Below, in pieces: positions 52,001 to 61,358 of a stretch of 64,000 nucleotides of DNA; position 1 is the first letter of the stretch, and every line of letters begins with the position of its first letter. A program made the position numbers and the translations under genes. The DNA lies in contig JAFVAI010000102.1 of NCBI GenBank assembly GCA_017480545.1, forward strand, positions 1-64,000. The letters are read 5' to 3'. This DNA is from Schwartzia sp. (in: firmicutes). Lineage in GTDB: Bacteria; Bacillota; Negativicutes; Selenomonadales; Selenomonadaceae. The notes beneath the pieces were generated by a model. The model was not told where the DNA came from. It ran no database searches and saw nothing but the letters and a program-made list of their open reading frames with translations.

Positions 52001-52658
52001 CTTTCAGATACGGCAGCTTGGCGCGAACGCCGGCGATATTTCCGCCGTAAAAGTCATAGGCGATGATTTCCTTCGTGTCGGGATCCTTGTAATAGCAGGG
52101 CGCGTCCTTCCATGAGGCGTGGAGCACCGCGCCGTGCTTTTCCGCCTCGCGAATGTGCTCGCGATAGAAGCGGTCGGGAAAAATCTGGTACATGACCGCC
52201 CGGCGCATCCATGCGGGCGTTGCCGCGCCCACGTCGTAGACCGTGATCTGGAAAGACCCGGGCGGCACATCGCAAAGGCCGCCTTCGCCGCCGAGACCGC
52301 CGGTATTGCCGTAATAATAGACGCGATGGTCGACGATCAAAATGAAATAGTACCAAAGCAACCCGCCCGCTTCGGGCAAGTCGATGACCGCGCCGAACCA
52401 GCGCGCCGCATCAGAAAGAGGCAACGGCTGTCCCGTTGCCTCTTGTTCTTCCGTATCGTTTTCCCCGCGGGCATACTCCGCCAACGGAACCAGCGTTTCA
52501 CCGACGCCGTCGCGCCAGACGCGCACTTGCCCCTCCAAAGACGCCGCGCCTGCGACAGAGATCGCGAGGCGCACACGGCCGCCGGCCTCGGCCGCCCCCA
52601 ACGGGAAGCGAAAAGCCGCGTCCCGCGAATCATGCTTAACCGTGAGCTGTACAGCCAA
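49047..52658 (-). CDS. Bifunctional GH13 amylase/debranching enzyme fused to GH77 4-alpha-glucanotransferase
   Basis: A 1203-aa fusion. The first part has a starch-binding-like N-domain (1-150), then a GH13 barrel with nucleophile D365 (GWRLDV), acid/base E394 (IGEVWED) and D469 (VGSHDVE). A beta-sandwich end follows (to about 690). The last roughly 500 residues are a MalQ-type GH77: GDMPLYLAQNSADVWAH, VRIDHFRGLASYWE with the nucleophile, VAEDLG and GTHDNN. Together they could trim and rearrange glycogen branches left by phosphorylase. The start is a TTG after AAAGGAGTGA. The exact GH13 specificity (neopullulanase or GlgX-like) is not certain. Last gene of the glg operon. Confidence 0.92.
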   Translation of the reverse strand: MAVQLTVKHDSRDAAFRFPLGAAEAGGRVRLAISVAGAASLEGQVRVWRDGVGETLVPLAEYARGENDTEEQEATGQPLPLSDAARWFGAVIDLPEAGGLLWYYFILIVDHRVYYYGNTGGLGGEGGLCDVPPGSFQITVYDVGAATPAWMRRAVMYQIFPDRFYREHIREAEKHGAVLHASWKDAPCYYKDPDTKEIIAYDFYGGNIAGVRAKLPYLKELGISVIYFNPVFEAESNHRYDTGDYKNIDPLLGTNEEFADFCREAKAQGIRVILDGVFSHTGSNSRYFNKKGAYDSVGAWQSPDSPYAKWYDFIEYPHKYHSWWGFDTLPNVKETEPSYMDFIITAEDSVLHHWAKLGVSGWRLDVIDELPPKFSQAFYRELKKTDKDLAMIGEVWEDASNKSSYGEQRMYLAGHEIDSAMNYPFRTILLDFLLGRADGREACRRVESLRENYPAHNFYAMMNLVGSHDVERVTTLLGEAPEPGASEKERAGFRLDAEHLALARARLEIAFVWQMTFPGMPSIYYGDEIAMQGYRDPYNRAPYDWSGGDAALRVKVREAVRLRNENAALSTGDFIPLVAEGDLYAYARVVRGGADRFGEAAADGAFVIALNRGRETVKVELPVGDFATGKFLSVYRTDAWQDAADKTSNTREGEGKQPLAITGGKLCVTLAPLSAEVWQEKKPPRRFPRMAGVLLHPTSFPSEWGIGDLGDRAEKFLGFLQKASQSVWQILPLGPVGPGNSPYQPPSAFAGNPLLLSPEKIAEDGWLTDVDLEWGKTALGVARSYAGGSMQARPCTASAVNYVRVGAVKNGLLRRAWQRFRQNPPKDFADFCEKEASWIDDYALFTAASEENGGKAWTEWEPALRDRDSSALADLRKRAADNIAFVKFQQYLFERQWQALHHIAAAKGVRVFGDMPLYLAQNSADVWAHRSLFALDEKGRPEKVAGVPPDYFSEDGQLWGNPLYNWDEMKRDNFSWWVERVARLLRLVDIVRIDHFRGLASYWEVDAKETTAKNGKWQKGPGIALLHALRQRLGDHLPIVAEDLGVQSDDVAQLLETSGLPGMKVIEFECLGNGTPRAGVAAPENCALYTGTHDNNTAAGWYAEDLGYEDRAKVAAWLGVMPETEQNGAETAKQAAEKLVELAYASEARLVIVPAQDILALGGRHRMNLPGTPEGNWGWRIKEGKLNDQVAEKLSALVKTYGR

Positions 52659-52694
52659 CTCTTGTCACTCCTTTGCGGGAATCGTTTTCCTGCC

Positions 52695-54143
52695 TTACCC
52701 GATCAGCCGCTCGTAGAGCGACTTATATTCCTTCGCCGAACGCGCCCAACTGTAATCGGAGTGCATCGCGTTCGTCATCAGAGCCTTCCAGCTGTTGAAA
52801 TCGCGGAACAGCGTCAACGCCTTCTTGAGCGTGAACATCATGTCGTGGGCGTTGTAGTTCGGGAACAGGAAGCCATTGCCCTGCTGCGTCAGTTTGTCAT
52901 AAGGGATGACCGTATCCACAAGGCCGCCGGTGGCGCGCACCACAGGGACCGTGCCATAGCGCATGGCGATGAGCTGGCCGATGCCGCAAGGCTCGTAAGC
53001 CGAAGGCATCAGGAAAATCGAAGCCGATGCGTAAATGCGCTGCGCCATCTCGTCGGAGAAGTAGATATTCGCCGACACCTTCGTCGGGTGGCGCCATGCC
53101 AGTTCGCGGAACCAATCCTCATAGACGCGGTCGCCGACGCCGAGCAGCACGAACTGCATATCCTCGTGCTCCAAAAGCTCGTCGAGAATCCGCACGACGA
53201 GGTCAAAGCCTTTCGGCTCCACGAGGCGCGAAACCATCGCGACAAGCGGCGTCTGCCGCGCCACCGGCAAATCAAGCATGCGCTGGAGCGCGACCTTGTT
53301 GTCGATTTTCTTTTCCATCGCGTCCGCCGCTGTGTATTTCGTGAACGGCTCGGTCAAGTACGGGTCGGTGGCGGGGTTGTAAAGATCCGTGTCGAGCCCG
53401 TTGACGATGCCGTAAAGATCGTCCGAACGTTTGCGGAGCAGGCCGTCGAGGCCCTCGCCGAAATACTCGTACTGGATTTCCTGCGCGTAGGTCTTGCTGA
53501 CCGTCGTGATATTGTCCGCATAGACAATCGCGCCTTTCATGAAGTTCACGGCATCGTAATATTCCAAGTCGCCGTTGGTGAAATACTGCCAGTCGAGGCC
53601 AAGGATGTCCTGCATGACATCCTTCGGGAACACGCCCTGATATTTCAGGTTGTGGATCGTGAAGACGGTCTTGATTTTCTCATAGCGCGCGTCGCCGATG
53701 TGGTCGAGGCGCAGATAAACATTGACGAGCGCCGTGTGCCAGTCGTTGGTGTGGATGACATCGGGCCAGAAGTCGTCCTGCGGCAGGATTTCCAGCACCG
53801 CGCGGCTGAAGAACGCGAAGCGCTCCGCGTCGTCGCCGTAACCATAGAAGCCGTCCCGATAGAAATATTCCTGGTTGTCGATGAAATAGAACGTGACGCC
53901 GTCCAGCTCCAGCTTGTCGATGCCGAGGAATTTCGTCCGCCAAGCCATCGTAAACTCGCCGTCATAGACGTGCTCCATCTTGTCGAGATATTCATGGGAA
54001 ATTTTGCCGTACTTCGGCATGACGACGCGCACGTCCACGCCTTGCTGTTTCAACGCTTTCGGCAGGGAACCGGCCACGTCCGCCAATCCGCCCGTCTTGA
54101 TGAACGGAACGGCCTCGGACGCGACATAGAGAACCTTCAACAT
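52695..54143 (-). CDS. glgA: Glycogen synthase (ADP-glucose)
   Basis: GT5 glycosyltransferase that adds ADP-glucose to alpha-1,4-glucan. It is 482 aa. The N-terminal ADP-glucose site KTGGLADVAGSLPKAL is intact, HTNDWHTALVNVYLR is conserved, and the C-terminal PSAYEPCGIGQLIAMRYGTVPVVRATGGL holds the catalytic region. GGAGG precedes the ATG. A 139-bp inverted-repeat element lies between glgB and glgA. Confidence 0.96.
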   Translation of the reverse strand: MLKVLYVASEAVPFIKTGGLADVAGSLPKALKQQGVDVRVVMPKYGKISHEYLDKMEHVYDGEFTMAWRTKFLGIDKLELDGVTFYFIDNQEYFYRDGFYGYGDDAERFAFFSRAVLEILPQDDFWPDVIHTNDWHTALVNVYLRLDHIGDARYEKIKTVFTIHNLKYQGVFPKDVMQDILGLDWQYFTNGDLEYYDAVNFMKGAIVYADNITTVSKTYAQEIQYEYFGEGLDGLLRKRSDDLYGIVNGLDTDLYNPATDPYLTEPFTKYTAADAMEKKIDNKVALQRMLDLPVARQTPLVAMVSRLVEPKGFDLVVRILDELLEHEDMQFVLLGVGDRVYEDWFRELAWRHPTKVSANIYFSDEMAQRIYASASIFLMPSAYEPCGIGQLIAMRYGTVPVVRATGGLVDTVIPYDKLTQQGNGFLFPNYNAHDMMFTLKKALTLFRDFNSWKALMTNAMHSDYSWARSAKEYKSLYERLIG

Positions 54144-54238
54144 ATATAAAACCTCCTTACGGAAACTGCGGAGCCAGAACGGCTTCCGCGCTCCTGCTTA
54201 TTTGCTTTGCCTATATCTTTCTTGATTGTCGTTATACT

Positions 54239-54377
54239 GCCTTCCCCTTGAGGGGAAGGTGGCGCGCGAAGCGCGACGGATGAGGTGTTCTCAACGTTGC
54301 GGCTGCGTTTATCGTTACGGCTTTCCACCTCATCCGTCAGACCTGCGGTCTGACACCTTCCCCTCAAAGGGGAAGGC
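54239..54377. mobile_element. MITE-like inverted-repeat element (139 bp)
   Basis: The terminal inverted repeats are about 23 bp (GCCTTCCCCTTGAGGGGAAGG and its mirror, one base different). Inside lie a second inverted pair (ACGGATGAGGTG/CACCTCATCCGT) and two short hairpins (CGCGCGAAGCGCG and CAGACCTGCGGTCTG). There is no coding capacity and no clear target duplication. It is inserted between glgB and glgA within one operon. Only one copy is in the window, so mobility is inferred from structure. Confidence 0.65.
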
Positions 54378-54392
54378 AAATCAAGCAATCCC

Positions 54393-56291
54393 TTATGTCT
54401 GCATTTTCAAATATACCGTCGCCAACGGCGGAATCGTCAGGGCGATGGACTGCGGGCGGTTGTGCCACGGGATGGTTTCCGTCTGGTGCGGTCCGCCCGT
54501 CGAGACGCCGGATCCGCCGTACTGCGTATCGTCGCTGTTGAACACCGCAAGATACGTTCCCACTTCCGGCACACCGATGCGATAGCCGTAATGAACCTCC
54601 GGCGTGAAGCTCGACACGACCACCACATGATCCCGTCCGTTTTTCGCGCGGCGCACGAAAACGAGGATGCTGTGGTCCATATCGCTGCAATCGATCCACT
54701 CGAAGCCCCGCCAGTCGAAATCCACCTGCCAGAAAGCGGGCTGGTCGTTGTAAAACTTGTTCAGCGCCTTTGAGTACCGCGACATTTCCTGATGCTTCGG
54801 GTAGCCCTCGACGAGGTGCCAGTCGAGGCTGTCGTCGAAGTTCCACTCGATGATATGCCCGAACTCGCCGCCCATGAACAAAAGCTTCTTGCCGGGATGC
54901 GCCATCCAGTAGCCGAAGAACGCCCGCAGTCCCGCGAACTTTTGCCAGTAGTCGCCGGGCATTTTCTCGATCAGCGAGCATTTGCCGTGAACTACCTCGT
55001 CGTGGGACAGCGGCAGCACAAAGTTCTCGGAAAACGCGTACATCAGCGAGAACGTCAGCTTGTCCTGGTTCCATTTCCGATAAATCGGGTCGAGGCTCAT
55101 GTACTTCAGGACATCGTTCATCCAGCCCATGTTCCATTTGTAATTGAAGCCCATGCCGCCCATCCAGATTGGCTTCGAGATCATCGGCCAGGAGGTCGAT
55201 TCCTCGGCAATCATCAATGCGTCGGGCAGGTACTCGAACACGGCCATGTTCAGCTGCTTCAGGAAGTCCATCGCTTCGAGGTTGCCGTTGCCGCCGTACT
55301 TGTTCGGCAGCCATTCGCCTTCCTCGCGCCCGTAGTTCAGGTAGAGCATATTCGCGACGGCGTCGATCCGGAGACCGTCGATATGGTATTCTTCCATCCA
55401 GAAAATCGCGTTGGAGATCAAAAAGCTTTTGACTTCGGTGCGCCCGTAATCGAAATTCGTGGTGCCCCAACCCTTGTTCTCCGCGCGCTGCTCGTTGTCC
55501 GACTCGTAGAGGTTCACGCCGTCGAACATCCGAAGCCCTTGGTCGTCCTTGCAGAAATGGCCGGGCACCCAGTCCATGATAATCGAGATGCCCGCCTGAT
55601 GGGCTTTGTCCACAAAATACATGAAATCCGCAGGCGGCCCGTAACGGCTCGTCACCGCAAAGTAGCCCGTCGCCTGGTAACCCCAGGAGCCGTCGAAGGG
55701 ATGCTCGCAAAGGGGCATCAGCTCGATATGGGTGTAGTTCATTTCCACCGCGTAGGCAATGAGCTGGTCGGCCAGCTCCCGGTAGGTCAGGTAGCCGCCG
55801 TCGAGGTGCCGCCTCCAAGAACCGAGATGCACCTCATACGTCAGCATCGGCTTTTCGTAGGACGAGCCTTTTTTCTTCGCCGCCAGAAACTCCGCGTCAT
55901 GCCATTCGTATTCCGGAAAATCGTAGGTGCGCGAAGCCGTCAGCGGTTTTTTCTCGGCGTAAAAACCATAAGGGTCGGCCTTCATGATGTGCGGGCCACC
56001 CCATTGGGGCTCAATCGCGTATTTGTATACCGTGCCGGAAGGGAGCCCCGGAATAAACGCCGCCCATGTTTCTCCGTCACTGAGCCGTTCCATCGGGTGC
56101 TCGCGAGTGTCCCAGTTGTTGAAATCGCCGACGACGCTCACTTCCCGCGCGTGGGGCGCCCATACCGCGAAGCGTACGCCGCGCTCGCCGCCCTGCTCCG
56201 TGTAATGCGCGCCGAGCATTTCGTAGGCGTGGTAATTGGTTCCCTGATGAAAAAGATAAAGGTCATAATCCGCCAAAGCCGCAGTTTTCAT
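54393..56291 (-). CDS. glgB: 1,4-alpha-glucan branching enzyme
   Basis: GH13 enzyme that makes alpha-1,6 branches. It is 632 aa. An N-terminal CBM48-like domain (VRFAVWAPHAREVSVVGDFNNWD) is followed by the barrel motifs MDWVPGHF, DGLRIDAVANMLY, ALMIAEESTSWP and FVLPLSHDEVVHGK. The start is the ATG after AAGAAAGGGAAAG, sixteen codons inside a longer open frame. Confidence 0.96.
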   Translation of the reverse strand: MKTAALADYDLYLFHQGTNYHAYEMLGAHYTEQGGERGVRFAVWAPHAREVSVVGDFNNWDTREHPMERLSDGETWAAFIPGLPSGTVYKYAIEPQWGGPHIMKADPYGFYAEKKPLTASRTYDFPEYEWHDAEFLAAKKKGSSYEKPMLTYEVHLGSWRRHLDGGYLTYRELADQLIAYAVEMNYTHIELMPLCEHPFDGSWGYQATGYFAVTSRYGPPADFMYFVDKAHQAGISIIMDWVPGHFCKDDQGLRMFDGVNLYESDNEQRAENKGWGTTNFDYGRTEVKSFLISNAIFWMEEYHIDGLRIDAVANMLYLNYGREEGEWLPNKYGGNGNLEAMDFLKQLNMAVFEYLPDALMIAEESTSWPMISKPIWMGGMGFNYKWNMGWMNDVLKYMSLDPIYRKWNQDKLTFSLMYAFSENFVLPLSHDEVVHGKCSLIEKMPGDYWQKFAGLRAFFGYWMAHPGKKLLFMGGEFGHIIEWNFDDSLDWHLVEGYPKHQEMSRYSKALNKFYNDQPAFWQVDFDWRGFEWIDCSDMDHSILVFVRRAKNGRDHVVVVSSFTPEVHYGYRIGVPEVGTYLAVFNSDDTQYGGSGVSTGGPHQTETIPWHNRPQSIALTIPPLATVYLKMQT

Positions 56292-56371
56292 TATCTTTCC
56301 CTTTCTTGCCGTAACGCCTTGAAACAAGTTTTGCCGCAAGCAAAACTGCCTATATCAATGAACGCAGTGCG

Positions 56372-58822
56372 TTATTTCACATCCACCGGCTTCAAATGCC
56401 AGATATCGTTCGCATACTCCTCGATGGTGCGGTCAGATGAGAAACGCCCCGACGCCGCAATGTTCATCAGCATCGAGCGGTTCCAGTTCTCCTTGTCGCG
56501 GTAACGGCGCATGATTTCCTCGTGGCCCGCGCGGTACGCGTCGAAGTCTTTCAGGATAAAGAACTCGTCGTTGTTTTGGAGCAGATAATCGAACAGCGAA
56601 CGGAAGTCGCCATAGGTGCCGTCCACCAAGCGGTCGAGCACACGCCGCACCGATTCGTTGTTGTTGTACTCCTCCCACGCCGAATATTTGCCGTTGGCGT
56701 AGTAGTCCATGACCTTTTCCGCCGTCAGGCCGAAAATCACGCAATGCTCGTCGCCGCCCACAGCCTCATGGATTTCGACGTTCGCGCCGTCCATGGTGCC
56801 AAGGGTGATGGCGCCGTTCATCATGAACTTCATGTTGCCGGTGCCGGAAGCTTCCTTGCTGGCAGTGGAAATCTGCTCGGACACGTCCGCAGCCGGGTAG
56901 ACCACTTCGCCGATGGACACGCCGAAATTCTCGATGAACACGACCTTCAGCATATTGTTGGTGTTCGGGTCGTGGTTCACCACATCGGCCACGGCGCAAA
57001 TCAGCCGGATCGTCTCTTTGGCGATATAGTAGCCCGGCGCGGCCTTGCCGCCGAAGAAGTAGGTCGTCGGCACCATGTCCGCGTCCTTGCCCCGACGCAG
57101 ACGGTCGTACTGGTACATGATGTGCAGAATGTTCATCAGCTGCCGCTTGTAGGAATGGATCCGCTTGACCTGGATGTCGAACAGCGTCTCCGGGTCGATG
57201 CGAAGCCCGGTGCGTTCGCGGATGCGGCGGGCAAGGATTTTCTTGCGCGTCAGCTTGATTTCCGCCAGACGTTCCAGCACTTCGGGATCGTCTTTCAGCT
57301 CCGCGAGATGCTCCAGCAGCGACGGCTTCTTCTGCCACGCGGAGGTCAGCTTCTCGTCGAGGAAATCCGCCAGTTCCGGATTCGCCGCGACCAACCAGCG
57401 GCGATGGGTGATGCCGTTCGTCTTGTTGTTGAACTTCGACGGGAAGAACTCAAAGAACGGCCGGAGCGTCGTATGCTTCAAAATCTCGGAATGGATGGCC
57501 GCGACGCCGTTGACGCTGTAACTGCCGACCACGGCGAGCCGCGCCATGTGGACCTGATCGTCCTGGATGATCGAAAGCGCACGGACGCGCTCCTCGTCGC
57601 CCGGATAGCGGCGGCGCACATGCTTCAGGAAGCGCGCGTTGATTTCCTCGATAATCATGTAAATGCGCGGCAGGAGCCCGCGGAACATCCCGACCGGCCA
57701 ACGCTCCAGCGCTTCCGGCATGATCGTGTGGTTCGTATAGGCCATGACATTCGTCGTGACTTCCCAAGCTTCCTCCCAAGGCATCTTTTCCTCGTCGACA
57801 AGAATGCGCATCATTTCCGCCACGGCCAACGCCGGATGGGTGTCGTTGATGTGGATCGCGATCTTGTCCGGCAACTCGTGGAGCATGACGCCCTCTTTGA
57901 TCTGATGGCGAACGATGCTCTGGACGCCCGCCGACACAAAGAAGTATTCCTGCACGAGGCGAAGGTTGCGCCCCTCTTCGGTGCTGTCGTCGGGATAAAG
58001 GAAATGGGTGATGTTTTCCACATAATTGCGATAGCGCATACGGTCCTGGATCTGCTCATGGGTCAATGTGCCGCCGAAGGTGACAAAGTCTTTGTCCACT
58101 TCCGCGTTCCAGAGGCGAAGCGTGTTGACCGTATTGTTCTTCGCGCCGACCACCGGCACATCGTAGGGCACCGCCATGACTGTCATGTAGTCCTCATGCA
58201 CGAGGCGCAGGCTGCCGTCCGGCTGCTCCTTCATATAGGCGTGGCCGCCGAAGCGGACGTTGACCGCCTTGTCCGGCTTCCGGTACTCCCACATGAAGCC
58301 GTCCCGCAGCCATTTGTCCGGCAGCTCTACCTGGTTGCCGTCGATGATTTTCTGCTCAAAGAGGCCGTACTGGTAGCGGATGCTGCACCCGTGGCCGGGA
58401 AGCCCCAGCGCAGCCATCGAGTCGATGAAGCAGGCCGCGAGGCGCCCGAGGCCGCCGTTGCCGAGACCGGCGTCCGGCTCCTCGGAAAGATACCGCGCAA
58501 GGCTCAGGTTCAGCGCGCCTAGCGCTTCCTCCATCGCGTCCTTGACGCCCAAGTTGATCAGGTTCGTGTTCAAAAGACGCCCCAACAGGAACTCGATGGA
58601 GAAATAGTAGACCTGCTTCGCCTGCTTTTTCTGATAGGTCTTGTTCGTCTTGATCCAGTTCTCGGACAGCAGTTCACGGGTTGTCGCCGCGATGGTTCGA
58701 TAAATCTCATGCGGCGTCAGATCGTCAATATCGCGCCCGAACATCACGTGGGCCGTCAAGACAAACCGTTCTTTCAGCGAATTGACAAAATCCGCGCGCT
58801 CTTTGGCTTTAGTCATTGGCAT
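56372..58822 (-). CDS. glgP: Glycogen phosphorylase
   Basis: PLP-dependent GT35 enzyme that releases glucose 1-phosphate from glycogen. It is 816 aa. ARYLSEEPDAGLGNGGLGRLAACFIDSMAAL and the PLP-lysine signature EASGTGNMKFMMNGAITLGTMDGANVEI are intact. Three in-frame ATGs lie within seven codons after AGGGGG; the second has the best spacing and was chosen. It is 50 bp after glgD. Confidence 0.96.
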   Translation of the reverse strand: MPMTKAKERADFVNSLKERFVLTAHVMFGRDIDDLTPHEIYRTIAATTRELLSENWIKTNKTYQKKQAKQVYYFSIEFLLGRLLNTNLINLGVKDAMEEALGALNLSLARYLSEEPDAGLGNGGLGRLAACFIDSMAALGLPGHGCSIRYQYGLFEQKIIDGNQVELPDKWLRDGFMWEYRKPDKAVNVRFGGHAYMKEQPDGSLRLVHEDYMTVMAVPYDVPVVGAKNNTVNTLRLWNAEVDKDFVTFGGTLTHEQIQDRMRYRNYVENITHFLYPDDSTEEGRNLRLVQEYFFVSAGVQSIVRHQIKEGVMLHELPDKIAIHINDTHPALAVAEMMRILVDEEKMPWEEAWEVTTNVMAYTNHTIMPEALERWPVGMFRGLLPRIYMIIEEINARFLKHVRRRYPGDEERVRALSIIQDDQVHMARLAVVGSYSVNGVAAIHSEILKHTTLRPFFEFFPSKFNNKTNGITHRRWLVAANPELADFLDEKLTSAWQKKPSLLEHLAELKDDPEVLERLAEIKLTRKKILARRIRERTGLRIDPETLFDIQVKRIHSYKRQLMNILHIMYQYDRLRRGKDADMVPTTYFFGGKAAPGYYIAKETIRLICAVADVVNHDPNTNNMLKVVFIENFGVSIGEVVYPAADVSEQISTASKEASGTGNMKFMMNGAITLGTMDGANVEIHEAVGGDEHCVIFGLTAEKVMDYYANGKYSAWEEYNNNESVRRVLDRLVDGTYGDFRSLFDYLLQNNDEFFILKDFDAYRAGHEEIMRRYRDKENWNRSMLMNIAASGRFSSDRTIEEYANDIWHLKPVDVK

Positions 58823-58872
58823 TTCCATTTGCCCCCTTGATTGTAGTTTTTCGCCTTGCTTTCTTTCGTGTA

Positions 58873-59985
58873 TTATATTGTGATATGCTTGCCGATCATC
58901 ACAGGGAAATTCATCGCGCCGCGAAGCCGCTTGCCCCGCGTGATGGTCACTTCCTTGTCGGTGATGACCTGCTCGATCTCCGCGTCCGCTTCGACGACAC
59001 AGTCCTCCATCACGACGGAATTGCGGATCGCCGCGCCCGGCATGACCCGCACGTTGCGGAAAATCACGCTGTTTTCCACGATGCCGTGGATCTCGCATCC
59101 GTTCGCGATCAGCGAATTTTTGACCTGCGCCCCTTCCTTGTACTCGGTGGGCGCCATGTCCTTGACCTTCGTGATGATGGGCGCGTTCTCCTGCATGAAC
59201 AGTTCCTGCCAAACCTCCTGCTCCAGCATTTTGAGATTGGACAGGTAAAACGCCGGTGTCGAGCAGACCCGCGCCGAAAAACCTTCATGGATATAGGTAT
59301 AGAACTTCAGTCCCGTTGCCTGCTTCAAAATCGCGTCGCGGCGGAAATCCGTGCCGCCGTGCTCGAAAGCGTACCGGACCACGTTGCAGAACAGTTCCTT
59401 GCTCATCAGGAAAATGCCGAGGGAGCGGTATTCCCCTTCTTTCAGTTCCGGCTTGATGGCGGCGTCGCGGATACGTCCATTTTTTTCCGGCTGCACGATC
59501 AGGCCGGAGCAGGGATCGCTGTGCCATGCCTTGCTGGTGACCACCGTCACGTCCGCGCCGCGGTCGAGGTGGAATTTCAACACTTTGTTGAAGTCGATGT
59601 TGTAGACCGACGTGGCCCGGGCCAGCAGAACGAATTCCTCGTTGCTGTTCTCGACGAAATTGAGGTTGTAGTAAATGTTCCGAAGGTCGCTGGCCTTCTC
59701 GCCGTTCTCCGGGCGCACCGGCGGCAGATAAAAAAGCCCCTTGTGATGGCGCGCCAGATCCCAATCCTTGCCCGAACGGAGATGGTCGAGAATCGAACGC
59801 GACTTGTTCTCCGGCAGCAGCACGCCCACGTTCCGAACGCCCGACGTCACCATGCTGGAAAGCGCGAAATCCACGAGGCGGTAGCGCCCCGCGAAGGGCA
59901 GGGACGCGATCGGCCTGTCTTCCGTCAGTTCCTTGATATACGTTTCCTCGCGCTGCAAATCCACGAGGCTCATAACTCTTTTCAT
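58873..59985 (-). CDS. glgD: ADP-glucose pyrophosphorylase regulatory subunit GlgD
   Basis: A 370-aa paralogue of GlgC with the nucleotidyltransferase fold and a left-handed beta-helix end (ENSVIFRNVRVMPGAAIRNSVVMEDCVVE). The GGQG-type catalytic loop of GlgC is absent (the N-terminus reads MSLVDLQREETYIKEL). This is characteristic of Firmicute GlgD, which modulates GlgC in a heteromer. It begins 13 bp after the glgC stop. Confidence 0.94.
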   Translation of the reverse strand: MKRVMSLVDLQREETYIKELTEDRPIASLPFAGRYRLVDFALSSMVTSGVRNVGVLLPENKSRSILDHLRSGKDWDLARHHKGLFYLPPVRPENGEKASDLRNIYYNLNFVENSNEEFVLLARATSVYNIDFNKVLKFHLDRGADVTVVTSKAWHSDPCSGLIVQPEKNGRIRDAAIKPELKEGEYRSLGIFLMSKELFCNVVRYAFEHGGTDFRRDAILKQATGLKFYTYIHEGFSARVCSTPAFYLSNLKMLEQEVWQELFMQENAPIITKVKDMAPTEYKEGAQVKNSLIANGCEIHGIVENSVIFRNVRVMPGAAIRNSVVMEDCVVEADAEIEQVITDKEVTITRGKRLRGAMNFPVMIGKHITI

Positions 59986-59998
59986 ACGCTCCGCCTCC

Positions 59999-61132
59999 TC
60001 AGCCCGCCGCTTTTACGACTTCGTTCTCGCCCGTCACCGCGATGGAGTCCGGTGTGCCCTTGACCCGCGCGCCCGGCTCGACTTTGGTATGCGGGCCGAG
60101 AATCGCGTGGTCGACCACCGCGCCGTCCTCGATGACCGCGAACGGCATGACCACCGAGTCGGTGACTTTCGCGCCTTTTCCGATGCGCACCCCCGACGAG
60201 ATGACCGAATGGGCCACCGTGCCGAGCACTACCGCGCCCTCGTTCAAAAGCGCGTGGGAAACCTCCGCCTCCGGGCCGATATAGTGGGGCGGCAGCGACG
60301 GATTCGCCGAGTGGATGCGCCAATGCCCGCCAAAATCAATGGGCGGCTCGTCCGCGAGGAAGTCCATGTTCGCCTGCCAAAGGCTCTCGATGGTTCCCAC
60401 GTCCTTCCAGTAGCCGTCGAAGGAATAGGAATAGAGCTTCGCGCCGTCGGCCAGCATCTTCGGGATGATGTCCTTGCCGAAGTCGTGGCTCGATTCCTCG
60501 CGCTTCGCGTCCTCCACCAGATAGTCGCGCAGGAAATCTTTCGTGAAGATATAAATGCCCATCGACGCCAGATCGCTGGTGGGCTGCGCGGGCTTCTCGG
60601 TGAACCGCGTGATGCGCCCGTCCGGCTCCGCGTCGAGAATGCCGAAGCGGGACGCTTCCTCCATCGGCACACGAATGACGCCGATGGTCGCCTCCGCCCC
60701 CTTCCCGATATGCGCGTCCAGCATCTTCGAGTAATCCATCGAATAAATGTGGTCGCCGGACAGGATCAGCACATAGTCCGGGTCGGACATCTCGACGAAG
60801 TTCAGGTTTTGGTAAATCGCGTCCGCCGTGCCGCTGTACCAGTCCGCGCCCTTCGCCCGCGCGTAGGGCGGCAGGATGAACACGCCGCCCTCCCGGCCGT
60901 CGAGATCCCACGCGTTGCCGTTGCCCAGATAATTGTTCAGCTCAAAGGGCCGATACTGGGTCAGCACACCCACACGCTCGATGCCCGAGTGCGCGCAGTT
61001 CGACAGCGGGAAATCAATGATGCGGTATTTTCCCCCAAAGGGCACCGCCGGTTTCGCCACCTTCGCCGTCAAAACCCCAAGACGGCTCCCTTGGCCTCCG
61101 GCCAAGATCATGGCCAAGCACCTCGTTTTCAC
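59999..61132 (-). CDS. glgC: Glucose-1-phosphate adenylyltransferase
   Basis: Makes ADP-glucose, the committed step of glycogen synthesis. It is 377 aa. [34 protein letters not shown] holds the catalytic loop. [28 protein letters not shown] and [12 protein letters not shown] are conserved, with a C-terminal beta-helix. The start is a GTG preceded by GGAGGGGAAGG. First gene of glgC-glgD-glgP-glgB-glgA-GH13/GH77. Confidence 0.95.
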   Translation of the reverse strand: MKTRCLAMILAGGQGSRLGVLTAKVAKPAVPFGGKYRIIDFPLSNCAHSGIERVGVLTQYRPFELNNYLGNGNAWDLDGREGGVFILPPYARAKGADWYSGTADAIYQNLNFVEMSDPDYVLILSGDHIYSMDYSKMLDAHIGKGAEATIGVIRVPMEEASRFGILDAEPDGRITRFTEKPAQPTSDLASMGIYIFTKDFLRDYLVEDAKREESSHDFGKDIIPKMLADGAKLYSYSFDGYWKDVGTIESLWQANMDFLADEPPIDFGGHWRIHSANPSLPPHYIGPEAEVSHALLNEGAVVLGTVAHSVISSGVRIGKGAKVTDSVVMPFAVIEDGAVVDHAILGPHTKVEPGARVKGTPDSIAVTGENEVVKAAG

Positions 61133-61167
61133 GTTCCTTCCCCTCCTGTTGCAAAATGATTCACGCA

Positions 61168-61197
61168 TGTATATTTATTGTAATAATTCTCCGTAAA
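61168..61197 (-). promoter_or_regulatory. Candidate promoter of the glycogen operon
   Basis: TTTACG, 18 bases, TATACA on the minus strand, about 36 bp before the GTG of glgC. It lies in an AT-rich stretch just after an upstream terminator. TACAAT nearby is an alternative -10. Confidence 0.4.
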
Positions 61198-61235
61198 TTT
61201 AGATTTTCCTGCAAGAGCCGGAAAGGAATTTTGGC

Positions 61236-61281
61236 AAAAAAGAGAGCCCTCGCAAAAAATCCATCGTTTTTTTCGCAAGGG
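61236..61281 (-). terminator. Terminator after the AmrS/small-membrane-protein unit
   Basis: GCCCTTGCGAAAAAA and TTTTTTGCGAGGGC pair with one mismatch on the minus strand, then TCTCTTTTTTG. Confidence 0.7.
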
Positions 61282-61358
61282 CCTTGGAATTTTATCATTT
61301 CATTTTCAGGTTATGTTCGTTTGTTTCACGTGAAACATTTTTTCGGAAATTGTTTGCC

